From: Lewinella sp. JB7
Lineage (GTDB): Bacteria > Bacteroidota > Bacteroidia > Chitinophagales > Saprospiraceae
DNA: 64,000 nt
Reading direction: 5' to 3'
Assembly: GCF_024297185.1 (NCBI RefSeq)
Contig: NZ_JANCTD010000007.1
Location: 1-64,000, forward strand
The position numbers and the translations under genes are program-made. A model generated the notes under the pieces. It saw only the letters and a program-made list of their open reading frames with translations, searched no databases and had not been told where the DNA came from. Numbering within the stretch: the stretch's first letter is position 1; every line of letters starts with the position of its first letter. This document shows positions 23,226-31,049 of this stretch, one piece after another.

Positions 23226-23843
23226 TCGCCACGTGAAGTAGCCGTACACTGCCATGATCACGTACAGGACCATCAGCAGGGCAAAGAGCGTGGCCCCGGA
23301 ACGGAAGTAGATGTAGACATACACCGCGTCGATCACCACCCAGTACAACCAGTTCTCCAGCCTGCGCCAGATAAGCAGGAAGGTGGCGATGATGCTGAAG
23401 CTGGTCGTTATGGCGTCCAGGTACGTCTGGGTGGCCGTGGCTACGGCACCGACCACGTAGCCCAGCAGGAGCCCGACGGTCAGTCCCAGGGCTAACGTCA
23501 CGGCGTGTTCGCGTGCGTCCATGCGTAAAATTCCCGTCTGCGGTCCTTCAGCAGGCATGGCTACGGCGTCCAGCATCGGATTGTCGGGGCGGGTCGCGCG
23601 GGAGCGTTGCCAGCGGAACAGTCCGACCCCCGCCATGACGAGGTAAAACAGTTGGAGTAGGGCATCCGATACCAGCCGGTACACGACGAAGGACTGGTAG
23701 GCCCATAGCAGGGCGCTCACCGCCGCGAAGAACCAGCACCAGTTATTGTCGCGCGCGGCTAGCCACACGTACGCCAGCGCGGTCAAAGTAGCGATCCACT
23801 CTACGATCTCCGTCGCCTGGATCTGATCGAGCAGAACTTCCAT
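23190..23843 (-). CDS. pnuC: Nicotinamide mononucleotide/vitamin transporter PnuC
   Basis: 217 aa with about seven membrane helices. ALAYVWLAARDNNWCWFFAAVSALLWA, QLFYLVMAGVGLFRW and LLIWRRLENWLYWVVIDAVYVYIYFRSG with the W-x-x-x-W/N-W pattern are typical of PnuC, which carries nicotinamide riboside or, in relatives, thiamine or riboflavin by facilitated diffusion. A loop of about 30 residues after the fourth helix is longer than usual. It lies 6 bp after the PfkB kinase gene, so the two may cooperate in taking up and phosphorylating a nucleoside. Convergent overlap with yjbQ is unusual but short. Confidence 0.88.
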   Translation of the reverse strand: MEVLLDQIQATEIVEWIATLTALAYVWLAARDNNWCWFFAAVSALLWAYQSFVVYRLVSDALLQLFYLVMAGVGLFRWQRSRATRPDNPMLDAVAMPAEGPQTGILRMDAREHAVTLALGLTVGLLLGYVVGAVATATQTYLDAITTSFSIIATFLLIWRRLENWLYWVVIDAVYVYIYFRSGATLFALLMVLYVIMAVYGYFTWRSTVDRSHQTAL

Positions 23844-23849
23844 CCTGGC

Positions 23850-24764
23850 TTACAGGCTCACGTTCATCAGTTCGACGAAGCGGGCGACGCGGGCGTCGAT
23901 CTGCGCGCGATCGAGGTTTTGCATGCGCCGGGTGCCGAAGTCTTCCACTACGAAGCTCGCCATGGCCGAACCGTAGATCACGGCCCGCTTGAGGTTAGCG
24001 AAACTGAGGTCGTCGGTGGCGGCCAGGTAGCCGACCAGTCCGCCCGCGAAGGTATCGCCGGCCCCGGTCGGGTCCACCACTTTGGGAAGCAGCAGGGCCG
24101 GTGCGTAGAAGACCTTATCTTCCTCGAAAAGCAGAGCTCCGTGCTCCCCCTTCTTGATGATGAGGATCTTCGGCCCCATCTCCACGATTTTGGCGGCGGC
24201 CGTGAGCAGGCTCCGTTCCCCGCTGAGCTGCCGCGCCTCCTCGTCGTTGATGATCAGGATGTCGATGCGTTTGAGTACCTCCTTCAGATCGGCGAGGGCA
24301 ACGTCCATCCAGAAGTTCATGGTATCGAGGGCGATCAACTTGGGGCGCCGGGCCATCTGGTCGATCACGCGGGCCTGTACCGAGGGGGTGAGGTTGCCCA
24401 GCATCACGTAGTCCGTATTCCGGTATCCTTCCGGCACCTTGGGGTCGAAGTCGGCCAGCACATTAAGCTGGGTGTCGAGGGTGTCGCGGCCCATCATATC
24501 ATCGTGGTAGCGACCGGCCCAGTAAAAGGACTTCCCCCCGGGGATCACCTCCACGCCCTCCAGGCTGGCCCCCCGCCGCTCGAGGTCGGCCAGGAAGTCA
24601 TCGTTGTAGTCGCCGCCGATCACGGACACCAACTGTACCGGCTGGGTGAAGTACGTCGCCGCCATGGCGATGTAGGTGCAGCTTCCGGCCTCGATCATTT
24701 TGACCTCTCCGTAGGGGGTGTACACATCATCGTAGGCCAGGGTTCCAACTGCGAGCAGACTCAT
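23850..24764 (-). CDS. PfkB-family sugar/nucleoside kinase
   Basis: 304 aa. The N-terminal SLLAVGTLAYDDVYTPYG, the middle substrate loops, and the ATP/anion-hole signature VVDPTGAGDTFAGGLVGYLA (catalytic Asp in GAGD) define the ribokinase/PfkB family. In Bacteroidota this subgroup is usually labelled sugar kinase, close to adenosine or ribokinase-like enzymes. Being 6 bp upstream of pnuC, it may phosphorylate a nucleoside brought in by that transporter. The ATG at 24762-24764 is preceded by T-rich sequence. Confidence 0.87.
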   Translation of the reverse strand: MSLLAVGTLAYDDVYTPYGEVKMIEAGSCTYIAMAATYFTQPVQLVSVIGGDYNDDFLADLERRGASLEGVEVIPGGKSFYWAGRYHDDMMGRDTLDTQLNVLADFDPKVPEGYRNTDYVMLGNLTPSVQARVIDQMARRPKLIALDTMNFWMDVALADLKEVLKRIDILIINDEEARQLSGERSLLTAAAKIVEMGPKILIIKKGEHGALLFEEDKVFYAPALLLPKVVDPTGAGDTFAGGLVGYLAATDDLSFANLKRAVIYGSAMASFVVEDFGTRRMQNLDRAQIDARVARFVELMNVSL

Positions 24765-24861
24765 AATTTATTTTTTTGCGGGGGCAAAGATTGCAAAATA
24801 AAGCGGGACGGCGTAAATTTGCGTCCGCTTAGGCAACCACCCGGTTTGTCTTGAGTGCCCT

Positions 24862-24935
24862 GCCTCAGTAGCTCAGTTGGTTAGAGCGGCGGACTGTTAA
24901 TCCGTAGGTCAAAGGTTCGAGCCCTTTCTGAGGCG
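24862..24935 (+). tRNA. tRNA-Asn (anticodon GTT)
   Basis: Full cloverleaf: acceptor GCCTCAG/CTGAGGC with discriminator G at 24935; D arm GCTC-AGTTGGTTA-GAGC; anticodon stem/loop with CTGTTAA and anticodon GTT at 24896-24898; T arm with GGTTCGAGCCC. CCA is not encoded. The antisense open frame across this region is not a gene. Confidence 0.97.
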
Positions 24936-24977
24936 CATTTCCCGAGGGGACGCAATGGTTTGCGTCCCCTCGCTCGT

Positions 24978-26324
24978 TTACCCCCCTACTCCCCCTTCCC
25001 GCAGTCGATCGAGGTACTGCCGCACGCCGTGGTGGCTGACCGTGCGCCCCCGGAAGAATTCGGCCGTTTGTTGGCGTTCCGGCGGACTGGCCTGCAGACT
25101 GGACAGGATATTCTGTAAGTGCATCTTCATGTGGCCCTGTTGAATACCCGTAGTGACCAGGCTGCGCAGGGCGGCAAAATTCTGGGCCAGGCCGGTAGCC
25201 GCGGCGATGCACATCAGTTCCCGCGCCGACGGCCGCCCCATAATGTCGAGGGCCAGATCGGCCAGTGGATGCAGGCGGGTAAGCCCCCCTACGGTGCCCA
25301 GGGCAAGCGGGACGGTCAGTTCGAAGTGAAAGATATCGTCCTCGACGCGGCAACGGCTCAGGGAGCGGTAGCGACCACTTTCGGCCGCGAAGGCATGAGC
25401 GGCGGACTCCACCGCCCGGAAATCGTTGCCGGTCGCCAGCACGACCGCATCGATGCCATTCATGATTCCCTTATTGTGGGTAACGGCCCGGTAGGTATCC
25501 TCGCGGGCGATATCTACGGCCAGTCGGAATCGGCGCACGAAATCCGCGGCGTCGACGCCGGATCCGGGGATATTCATCTCCTCTATGGGGCAGCTCACGG
25601 CGGCCGTAACCACGCAGTTCGGCGTGTGGTTACTCAGGATGGCCATGATGACTTCCACGTCACGCTCCTCATCACTGAGGGCGGCGCTGGTGGCCGACCA
25701 GGCCTCCAGTTCGGTGGCGTACGCTTCCAGTACGGTGTTGATGAAGTTGGCGCCCATGCTGTCCCCCGTTCCGAAACGGACGAGCAACTGGTAGCACTGG
25801 GGATCCACGGTGGGCAGGTGCTTCCAGGTGAGCCCGCGCACCCCCCCGCCCCGGGCCTCCATCCGGTCGGTGATGCCGGCGGTCGCACGCTCCAAGTGAG
25901 CCTTCAGATCGGGCAGTAGGGCGGCGCGGCGGTCGGGGTGTCCCGCCCAGCGAAAGTGCAGCTGGCCCAATTTTTCGGTGGCGACGACTTCGACCCGGAA
26001 GCCCCCCCGGGTGAGCCAGTACTTCGCCGAACTGCTGGCGGCGGCGACGACGCTGCTCTCCTCGGTGACCATGGGTACGGCGTAGGTCTTCCCGTTGATG
26101 AGAAAGTTGGGGGCAATGCCGAAGGGGAGGGGGAAACTGGCGACGGTGTTCTCGCTGAAGTTGTCGAAGACCTGCTGCAGATCGCCGCTGTCGGCATCGA
26201 AGTAGGTGAACTCTTCGTTCGTACGTCCGGGAAGGAACTGGTTCAGCAGCCACTCCCGCCGTTGACGTTTATCGAGCTTACTGAACCCGTTGATCCGTCC
26301 GTTTTCCTGCTTGTTGTCGGCCAC
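24978..26324 (-). CDS. mvaA: Hydroxymethylglutaryl-CoA reductase, class II
   Basis: 448 aa, the class II size, with no membrane domain. Signatures are ENTVASFPLPFGIAPNFLING, VTEESSVVAAAS (catalytic Glu), GKWFRxxHNKGIMNG-type sequence TYRAVTHNKGIMNGIDAVVLATGND (Lys and Asn/Asp) and QGHMKMHL near the C-terminus (catalytic His). Class II enzymes may run in the degradative or biosynthetic direction. Its neighbour is a type 2 IPP isomerase 21 bp downstream of its start, which argues for isoprenoid synthesis by the mevalonate route. The ATG at 26322-26324 follows fni closely. Confidence 0.93.
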   Translation of the reverse strand: MADNKQENGRINGFSKLDKRQRREWLLNQFLPGRTNEEFTYFDADSGDLQQVFDNFSENTVASFPLPFGIAPNFLINGKTYAVPMVTEESSVVAAASSSAKYWLTRGGFRVEVVATEKLGQLHFRWAGHPDRRAALLPDLKAHLERATAGITDRMEARGGGVRGLTWKHLPTVDPQCYQLLVRFGTGDSMGANFINTVLEAYATELEAWSATSAALSDEERDVEVIMAILSNHTPNCVVTAAVSCPIEEMNIPGSGVDAADFVRRFRLAVDIAREDTYRAVTHNKGIMNGIDAVVLATGNDFRAVESAAHAFAAESGRYRSLSRCRVEDDIFHFELTVPLALGTVGGLTRLHPLADLALDIMGRPSARELMCIAAATGLAQNFAALRSLVTTGIQQGHMKMHLQNILSSLQASPPERQQTAEFFRGRTVSHHGVRQYLDRLREGGVGG

Positions 26325-26345
26325 TGCGTGGAAGGTGTATGGTGA

Positions 26346-27404
26346 TTAGCGCCGGGGGTGAAGATAGGCCTTTGCCAATTCCAGTCCCCGAAGCTGGGTA
26401 GCGACGTAGCGGCGCAAGCTGTCGTAATCTTCCCGGGCATGCCGCAGGAAGGCCGACGCCTGACCGTAAATGGCCGGCATCCGGGCGATCTCCGTCAGGT
26501 AATACCCGTCGAGGAAGCCCTGTACTCCCCCGCTGATGATGAGATTCTGGCACCGGAGTTGGAGGTGTTCGTCTGACGTCAACGCATTGATCCGGTGCAC
26601 CATATCGGTCGCCGAATGCCCCACCCGGGTGAGCCCCCCGTAAGCTGACCGGGCCAGCGCGTCGGAGCGAAAGAGTTCCAGTTTGCTGAAATTGGTCCCC
26701 CCGTTCGCGGCGGTATCGAGCGCCAGTAGGGGCAACTCCAGGAGGGCGCGTAGACTCGCCGGTCCCATCCCCTGCCCTACTTCCTTCACGATGAGCGGCA
26801 GGTCCGGCAACTCCTCCAGCAGGGCACGTACCGTGTGGATGGGCGCGACGGTGAAGCGGTCGCCCTCCGGTTGCAGCCACTCCTGCAGGGGATTGACGTG
26901 TACGATGAGCCCGTCCAGTTGCAGGGCGTCGACGAGTTGGGGGATCATTGCCAGTTCGCCCCGTTCGAGAAGGATTTGCACCTGGGCGGAGCCGAGGTTG
27001 GCGAAGATGGGGGCGTCCGGGCCGGCCGCAGGCCGGACGTTGAAGTCATGGAAGCGACCGTCGTCGTACAGCAGGCTGCGGCAGGATCCCAGTCCCATGC
27101 CCAGGCCGAATTCACCGACCGCCCGGGCCAGATTATGATTGATGGTATAGGCCTTATCGGTCCCCCCCGTCATACTGCTTACCCACAGCGGAGCACGCAG
27201 GGTGGCCCGCCCCCATTTCATGCGAGGCAGACTTCCGGGAACCGGGTGAGCGGCGAGTAGGGGTTCGTAGTCGAAGCGGTCGTCCAGCATGCCGTGCTCG
27301 ACCTGCGACTGGAAGGCCAGCTCGATGTGGTCGTCTTTCCGACCGGGGGCGGTGGGATCGTTGGGCACCGCGCCGGGCAGGTGAACGGGAGAGGGTTCGG
27401 GCAT
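26346..27404 (-). CDS. fni: Type 2 isopentenyl-diphosphate delta-isomerase
   Basis: 352 aa from the ATG at 27402-27404. Features of the FMN-dependent enzyme are RKDDHIELAF near the start, PLWVSSMTGGTDKA (FMN phosphate region), LGMGLGSCRSLL, VNPLQEWLQPEGD, LIVKEVGQGM and LDTAANGGTNFSKLE. It interconverts IPP and DMAPP. It precedes mvaA in an operon. Upstream, a strong intrinsic terminator on the same strand (27443-27474) separates it from sequence beyond, so either fni has its own promoter in the ~38 bp between or the hairpin acts as an attenuator; TGGCTTTG two bases before the ATG is a near match to the -7 box. Confidence 0.92.
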   Translation of the reverse strand: MPEPSPVHLPGAVPNDPTAPGRKDDHIELAFQSQVEHGMLDDRFDYEPLLAAHPVPGSLPRMKWGRATLRAPLWVSSMTGGTDKAYTINHNLARAVGEFGLGMGLGSCRSLLYDDGRFHDFNVRPAAGPDAPIFANLGSAQVQILLERGELAMIPQLVDALQLDGLIVHVNPLQEWLQPEGDRFTVAPIHTVRALLEELPDLPLIVKEVGQGMGPASLRALLELPLLALDTAANGGTNFSKLELFRSDALARSAYGGLTRVGHSATDMVHRINALTSDEHLQLRCQNLIISGGVQGFLDGYYLTEIARMPAIYGQASAFLRHAREDYDSLRRYVATQLRGLELAKAYLHPRR

Positions 27405-27442
27405 ACCAAAGCCAACGTTGGGTAAAAAGAATGGTTTAGCGC

Positions 27443-27474
27443 AAAAAAAAGGGAGCGCCGATTCGGCACTCCCT
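27443..27474 (-). terminator. Strong intrinsic terminator with no assigned upstream gene
   Basis: On the minus strand AGGGAGTGCCG-AAT-CGGCGCTCCCT forms an 11-bp stem with one position that pairs only as U.G in RNA of this strand, followed by seven Ts. The strand-specific pairing plus T-tract make it a confident minus-strand terminator. No protein gene lies upstream on that strand (27602 onward is on the other strand), which points to a small RNA or an attenuated leader. Confidence 0.8.
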
Positions 27475-27600
27475 CTAAAAACGGTCTTTCCAAAAAGCAA
27501 ACACTTGACAAAATTCTTTACTTCGCCGCTCCCTAGAACCGGGAGGGTAGTTATTTCCTTAGGTGTAAGTCCTCACTATACATTGTCGAACTGACTTACT
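27450..27600 (-). ncRNA. Candidate small RNA or leader ending at the 27443 terminator
   Basis: Sequence upstream of the terminator on the minus strand can fold: ctccc pairs with gggag around ggttcta (about 27526-27545), and outer short helices are possible (gacaa with ttgtc, cttac with gtaa). The overall look is an irregular long hairpin followed by a terminator, as in 6S-like RNAs, but I cannot confirm a family match. No clear promoter was found; GAATTTTG near 27510 is a partial -7 match, so the 5' end is uncertain. Confidence 0.35.
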
Positions 27601-27601
27601 G

Positions 27602-28111
27602 ATGAAATCATCCATTCTCGTTCCCCTGATCCTTATCGTCTGCCTGCTCGCGCTCGCGCTGCTGATCTCCCAGGCCTTTACCGCATCAAACCAGGATAAT
27701 GAGCCCGAAGATACCAACTTTACGGGCGCACGGCCAAACGAGACCGGGGAGGATTCCGTCGACTTCTATGACATCCAAACGGCCGAAGAAACCGGAGAGG
27801 AACCCGTAGTGGAAGAACTTTTCGCCGTTACCGAAGCGGATTCCGCCGATGCATCTCCCGGCGACGCTACGTTTGGCGACGACGGGCGGTTTCTCGTGAT
27901 CGCCGGCACCTTCCGCCAGGTCATCAACGCCCGTGCTAGGGTCAACGACCTGAAAAGGGCCGGATTTTCCGAAACCGAAATGGCAAAATTCGACCGGGGT
28001 ACCTTCGCCGTGGCACTCGTCGATCGCTCGAACGACTACACCGAGGCCACCCGTATGGCCGAACGCGTTCGCTCGGCCGGTTTTGAAGCCCGGGTGTACC
28101 GCAAAAGATAG
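27602..28111 (+). CDS. SPOR domain protein with one membrane anchor
   Basis: 169 aa. One N-terminal membrane helix (SILVPLILIVCLLALALLI) leads to an acidic linker (~25-92) and a C-terminal SPOR domain (~97-169: FLVIAGTFRQVINARARVNDLKRAGF ... EATRMAERVRSAGFEARVYRK). SPOR domains bind denuded glycan strands at septal peptidoglycan, so the protein probably acts in the periplasm at division sites. The ATG at 27602 is the only reasonable start. It is monocistronic by position, facing a convergent rhodanese gene. Confidence 0.88.
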   Translation: MKSSILVPLILIVCLLALALLISQAFTASNQDNEPEDTNFTGARPNETGEDSVDFYDIQTAEETGEEPVVEELFAVTEADSADASPGDATFGDDGRFLVIAGTFRQVINARARVNDLKRAGFSETEMAKFDRGTFAVALVDRSNDYTEATRMAERVRSAGFEARVYRKR

Positions 28112-28178
28112 TCCTTTTTTAGTACATGCTTTCGACCTGCCTCCTCCGGGCGGGAGAGGGGCCGTTTACCGTTTTCGT

Positions 28179-28484
28179 CTATCCCTGGTAAGCCAGCATG
28201 CCGCCTTCCAGGTTGCGGACGTTCTTGAATCCACATTGCCGCAACAGCTCCTGCGCCATCGCCGAACGCTTACCACTCCGGCAGTACACGATGATCTCCT
28301 GGTCGCGGTAGGGGGTAAGCTTGTCCATCGACATACTTAGCTGGCCCAGGGGCACGTGAATACCGCCTACGTTGAATTCCGCGCGTTCGTAATCTTCCCG
28401 TACGTCGAGTAGAACGTAGTCGTTCTTGCCGTCGGTTTCTCTTTGCTTCAGCTCCTCTACGGTTGCTTCCATTGTCGGTTTCAA
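28179..28484 (-). CDS. Rhodanese-like domain protein
   Basis: 101 aa, a single rhodanese domain. NDYVLLDVREDYERAEFNVGGIHVPLGQL and the active-site loop VYCRSGKRSAMAQELL put the catalytic cysteine at residue 68. The CRSGKRS loop is the sulfurtransferase (thiosulfate/polysulfide) type. No signal peptide is present, so it is cytosolic. The ATG four codons inside (residue 5) is an alternative start. It may be co-transcribed with the T9SS gene upstream, 43 bp away. Confidence 0.9.
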   Translation of the reverse strand: MKPTMEATVEELKQRETDGKNDYVLLDVREDYERAEFNVGGIHVPLGQLSMSMDKLTPYRDQEIIVYCRSGKRSAMAQELLRQCGFKNVRNLEGGMLAYQG

Positions 28485-28527
28485 TTTCTCTTCAAAGGGT
28501 GCCCAACAAGCTCAACGACAAAATAGA

Positions 28528-31005
28528 TTAACGCCTGACAATCTTGTGACGACTGACGCGATCTCCGATTCTGCACTCCAGTACGTACACGCCGGCGGGC
28601 AGGGTCGCCAGCGACACAACCGTCGCCGCTTTCCCGTCCCGCACCAACCGTCCGTCGGTGGTGAAGAGTCGGTAGCTGAGGTCCTTAAGCTTGAGCGCTT
28701 CAAGCGGCCGAATGTTCAGTACCTGCCCCGCCGGATTGGGGAAAACGTCTACAATACGTGTAGAAACGTCAATTTGTTCGGTGGAGGTAGGCCGCACCTC
28801 CGCACCGGAGAGCAACGGACGAATCATGATGGCTCCCCGGGTGGCCCCGTCAAGCGCCTGCCACCCGGCCCCGGCGTCAAAAAATTGCACGCCCGCCGGC
28901 TGGTTGTTCCGGTCGAATCCTACGGGCAGGGAACGATTAGCCGTCGGCTGCCGCCACCCCACGAAGAAATCGCCCACGGGCAGCGCTACGGCTTCGTCCA
29001 GCTCGTAACTACTGAATGCCTGCAGCGAATCCCGGTAGTAATCCTCGGCGTACAGGATGGGCACCTCGGTGGAGTACAATAAGGTCCCGGGCAGTCCCTC
29101 GGCGTCGGCTCCGTACACGACGAAATTTATGTTTTGGTCTCCGGTGCCGCCCAGAGTCCGGGGGATGCGGATGCGAATGCCCGTCAGCTCATCCGCCACG
29201 TAGGCCGTGTAGCGCTGCACGATCACGTTGCCGCTCTGGCCCTCAATTGCCACTTCCGCGCTTCCGTCGTCGTACGCCAGGTAATCTCCGAGGACGGTGA
29301 TCTCACTCGCCCGATTGTTGCGGCCGATGCCGGGGGCGAAGGAGGCGTCCTCGGTCGCCACGGTCAGGTCGTAGGTGGTGCGCAGTCGATAATTCTCTTC
29401 CGGGTCGAGGTCAAACAGGAAGCTGCGAATCTGCTGGTACGTCGGCAACTGATCGAAGGTGGCCCCCCGGGTTTCGAAAGTACGGGGAGCGATGCCGTTA
29501 TCCTGCCCGAAATAACTGGAGGGAAACAGGCCCCCTTCCGAACGGAAGGCGGGGTCGCCCAGATTCTCAACTAGGTAGGTGGAGGCCGTGACCGGCGTTA
29601 CGTCCGCCCGGTGATTCCACAGTTTCAGGTAGATAGAGTCGACGAGCAGTGCCTGACCGCCCGCCTGCAGATGACGGACCGGCAGGCTCGTATAGGGAGC
29701 CACCAGCCGGAACGGGGCCTCGGTCAGCGCCAGATCCTGGGTGACCAGGGAGGTCGAGGTGTTACTGAGCTTCACGTAATCCAGGTGCCAGTTATCGACC
29801 GCCCCGACTTCGGTACTCAGGTTCAGAAACCGAAACTGGAAGCCGTCGTACTGGTAATCCGCCGCCACGTTCACCAGGTAGCCGGTGAAGGGATTGACGA
29901 ACGTGTTGGATTCGGTGGTGGGCCGACCGGCCTGGGCGAAGACGGTATTCCATTCACCGCTCCGGTCCAGGAACTGCACGAGGAAACTGTCCTGCAGTTC
30001 CGGACGGTTGCCCAGTCCCTTTGGCTGAACATAGAACGACAGCACCGTGCCCTGTTTCCCGGCCAGATTCACGGGGCTGGAGGTCAGGTAGTCGCGGGGC
30101 TGGGCGATCCGGTTGTTCCCGCCGGTGTAGGGCTGCCCATTGTAATCGATCGCGTCGAAGGTCGCCACGCCGATCGACGGAGGACGAATACCGTAGTTCC
30201 GGTTGACGAGTACGTCCTCATCTTGCCACAAGGCTACCGCCGGACGTACACCCTCGTACGAGAAGTCGTCGAAGAAGGGCAGTTCCACCGATGGACGGTC
30301 GACCGTAAACGTGGTGCGGTAGGTATCGCACAGGCCAAATTCGTTACAAACCCGGACGCAGACCCCGTCAATCCCCCCGAAATTGGAAGCTTCGTACACG
30401 AAATCGTTGGCGGTGCCGAAGGCCCGCGAAAAGTAGCTCAGTTGACTGCGCCCCCCGTAATCCTCGTTGTCGCAACCGTTGATGGTGCGACAGACCGCCC
30501 CCCCCGGAAGTTCGTCGGTCGGGATTCCCACGGTGTCTATCGTACCGGGAGCTATCAACCGATTACCCAGTTCGATCGTGCGTCCCGGACGCTGTACGAG
30601 GATCACCAACTGCACAGTATCCGCGCACACGCCCCCCGGTGAGCAGACGGTAAGTCCCAGCGTATCCAGTCCCTGCTGCACGTCGGGGTTCGGGGTATAC
30701 AGGATGGTGTCGCTGCGCAGGACCGCCGTGCCGTAGCGGGTGGTCGTACAGCCGATGCAACGGTAATCGTTGAGGTCGCTGCCGAGCCCGACGGTGTCCA
30801 GGTCGATCTTGATGGTACCTGCTTCACCGGTCACGATGCGCTCCACGCCCTCCAGCTCGGGTTCACCGCAGACGGCCCGGGCCGCAACGGTGGTGCCGCG
30901 GCGCGCGTCGTGGAGTTGCGGCTGCTCCATGAGCGGAACGATCCGTTGGGCCGTCAGGCTTTGTAGGCCCGCCAGCAGAAGAATGGGGAGGAGATAAGGT
31001 CGCAT
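28528..31005 (-). CDS. Secreted protein with T9SS type A sorting domain
   Basis: 825 aa. A signal peptide (MRPYLLPILLLAGLQSLTAQ) is followed by Ig/cadherin-like beta sequence rich in CxxC and NGC/DYxC patterns (~60-260), a jelly-roll-like region (~270-420: FFDDFSYEGVRP, LSFYVQPKGLG, WHLDYVKLSN), and a C-terminal sorting domain of about 75 residues (VFPNPAGQVLNI ... LPAGVYVLECRIGDRVSRHKIVRR). The sorting domain directs outer-membrane translocation by the type IX system and attachment or release. The cargo function is unknown; the middle region resembles MAM/laminin-G type binding folds. Confidence 0.87.
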   Translation of the reverse strand: MRPYLLPILLLAGLQSLTAQRIVPLMEQPQLHDARRGTTVAARAVCGEPELEGVERIVTGEAGTIKIDLDTVGLGSDLNDYRCIGCTTTRYGTAVLRSDTILYTPNPDVQQGLDTLGLTVCSPGGVCADTVQLVILVQRPGRTIELGNRLIAPGTIDTVGIPTDELPGGAVCRTINGCDNEDYGGRSQLSYFSRAFGTANDFVYEASNFGGIDGVCVRVCNEFGLCDTYRTTFTVDRPSVELPFFDDFSYEGVRPAVALWQDEDVLVNRNYGIRPPSIGVATFDAIDYNGQPYTGGNNRIAQPRDYLTSSPVNLAGKQGTVLSFYVQPKGLGNRPELQDSFLVQFLDRSGEWNTVFAQAGRPTTESNTFVNPFTGYLVNVAADYQYDGFQFRFLNLSTEVGAVDNWHLDYVKLSNTSTSLVTQDLALTEAPFRLVAPYTSLPVRHLQAGGQALLVDSIYLKLWNHRADVTPVTASTYLVENLGDPAFRSEGGLFPSSYFGQDNGIAPRTFETRGATFDQLPTYQQIRSFLFDLDPEENYRLRTTYDLTVATEDASFAPGIGRNNRASEITVLGDYLAYDDGSAEVAIEGQSGNVIVQRYTAYVADELTGIRIRIPRTLGGTGDQNINFVVYGADAEGLPGTLLYSTEVPILYAEDYYRDSLQAFSSYELDEAVALPVGDFFVGWRQPTANRSLPVGFDRNNQPAGVQFFDAGAGWQALDGATRGAIMIRPLLSGAEVRPTSTEQIDVSTRIVDVFPNPAGQVLNIRPLEALKLKDLSYRLFTTDGRLVRDGKAATVVSLATLPAGVYVLECRIGDRVSRHKIVRR

Positions 31006-31049
31006 AAGTGTTTGTTGGCCAAGCTCAGAACGCTGCCGGCAATCAATAA

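Noticed and set aside
24865-25353. 162-aa minus-strand frame next to tRNA-Asn
   Set aside because: It lies within the 3' end of mvaA in another frame and runs antisense through the tRNA; Arg/Pro/Gly-rich composition is typical of a shadow.
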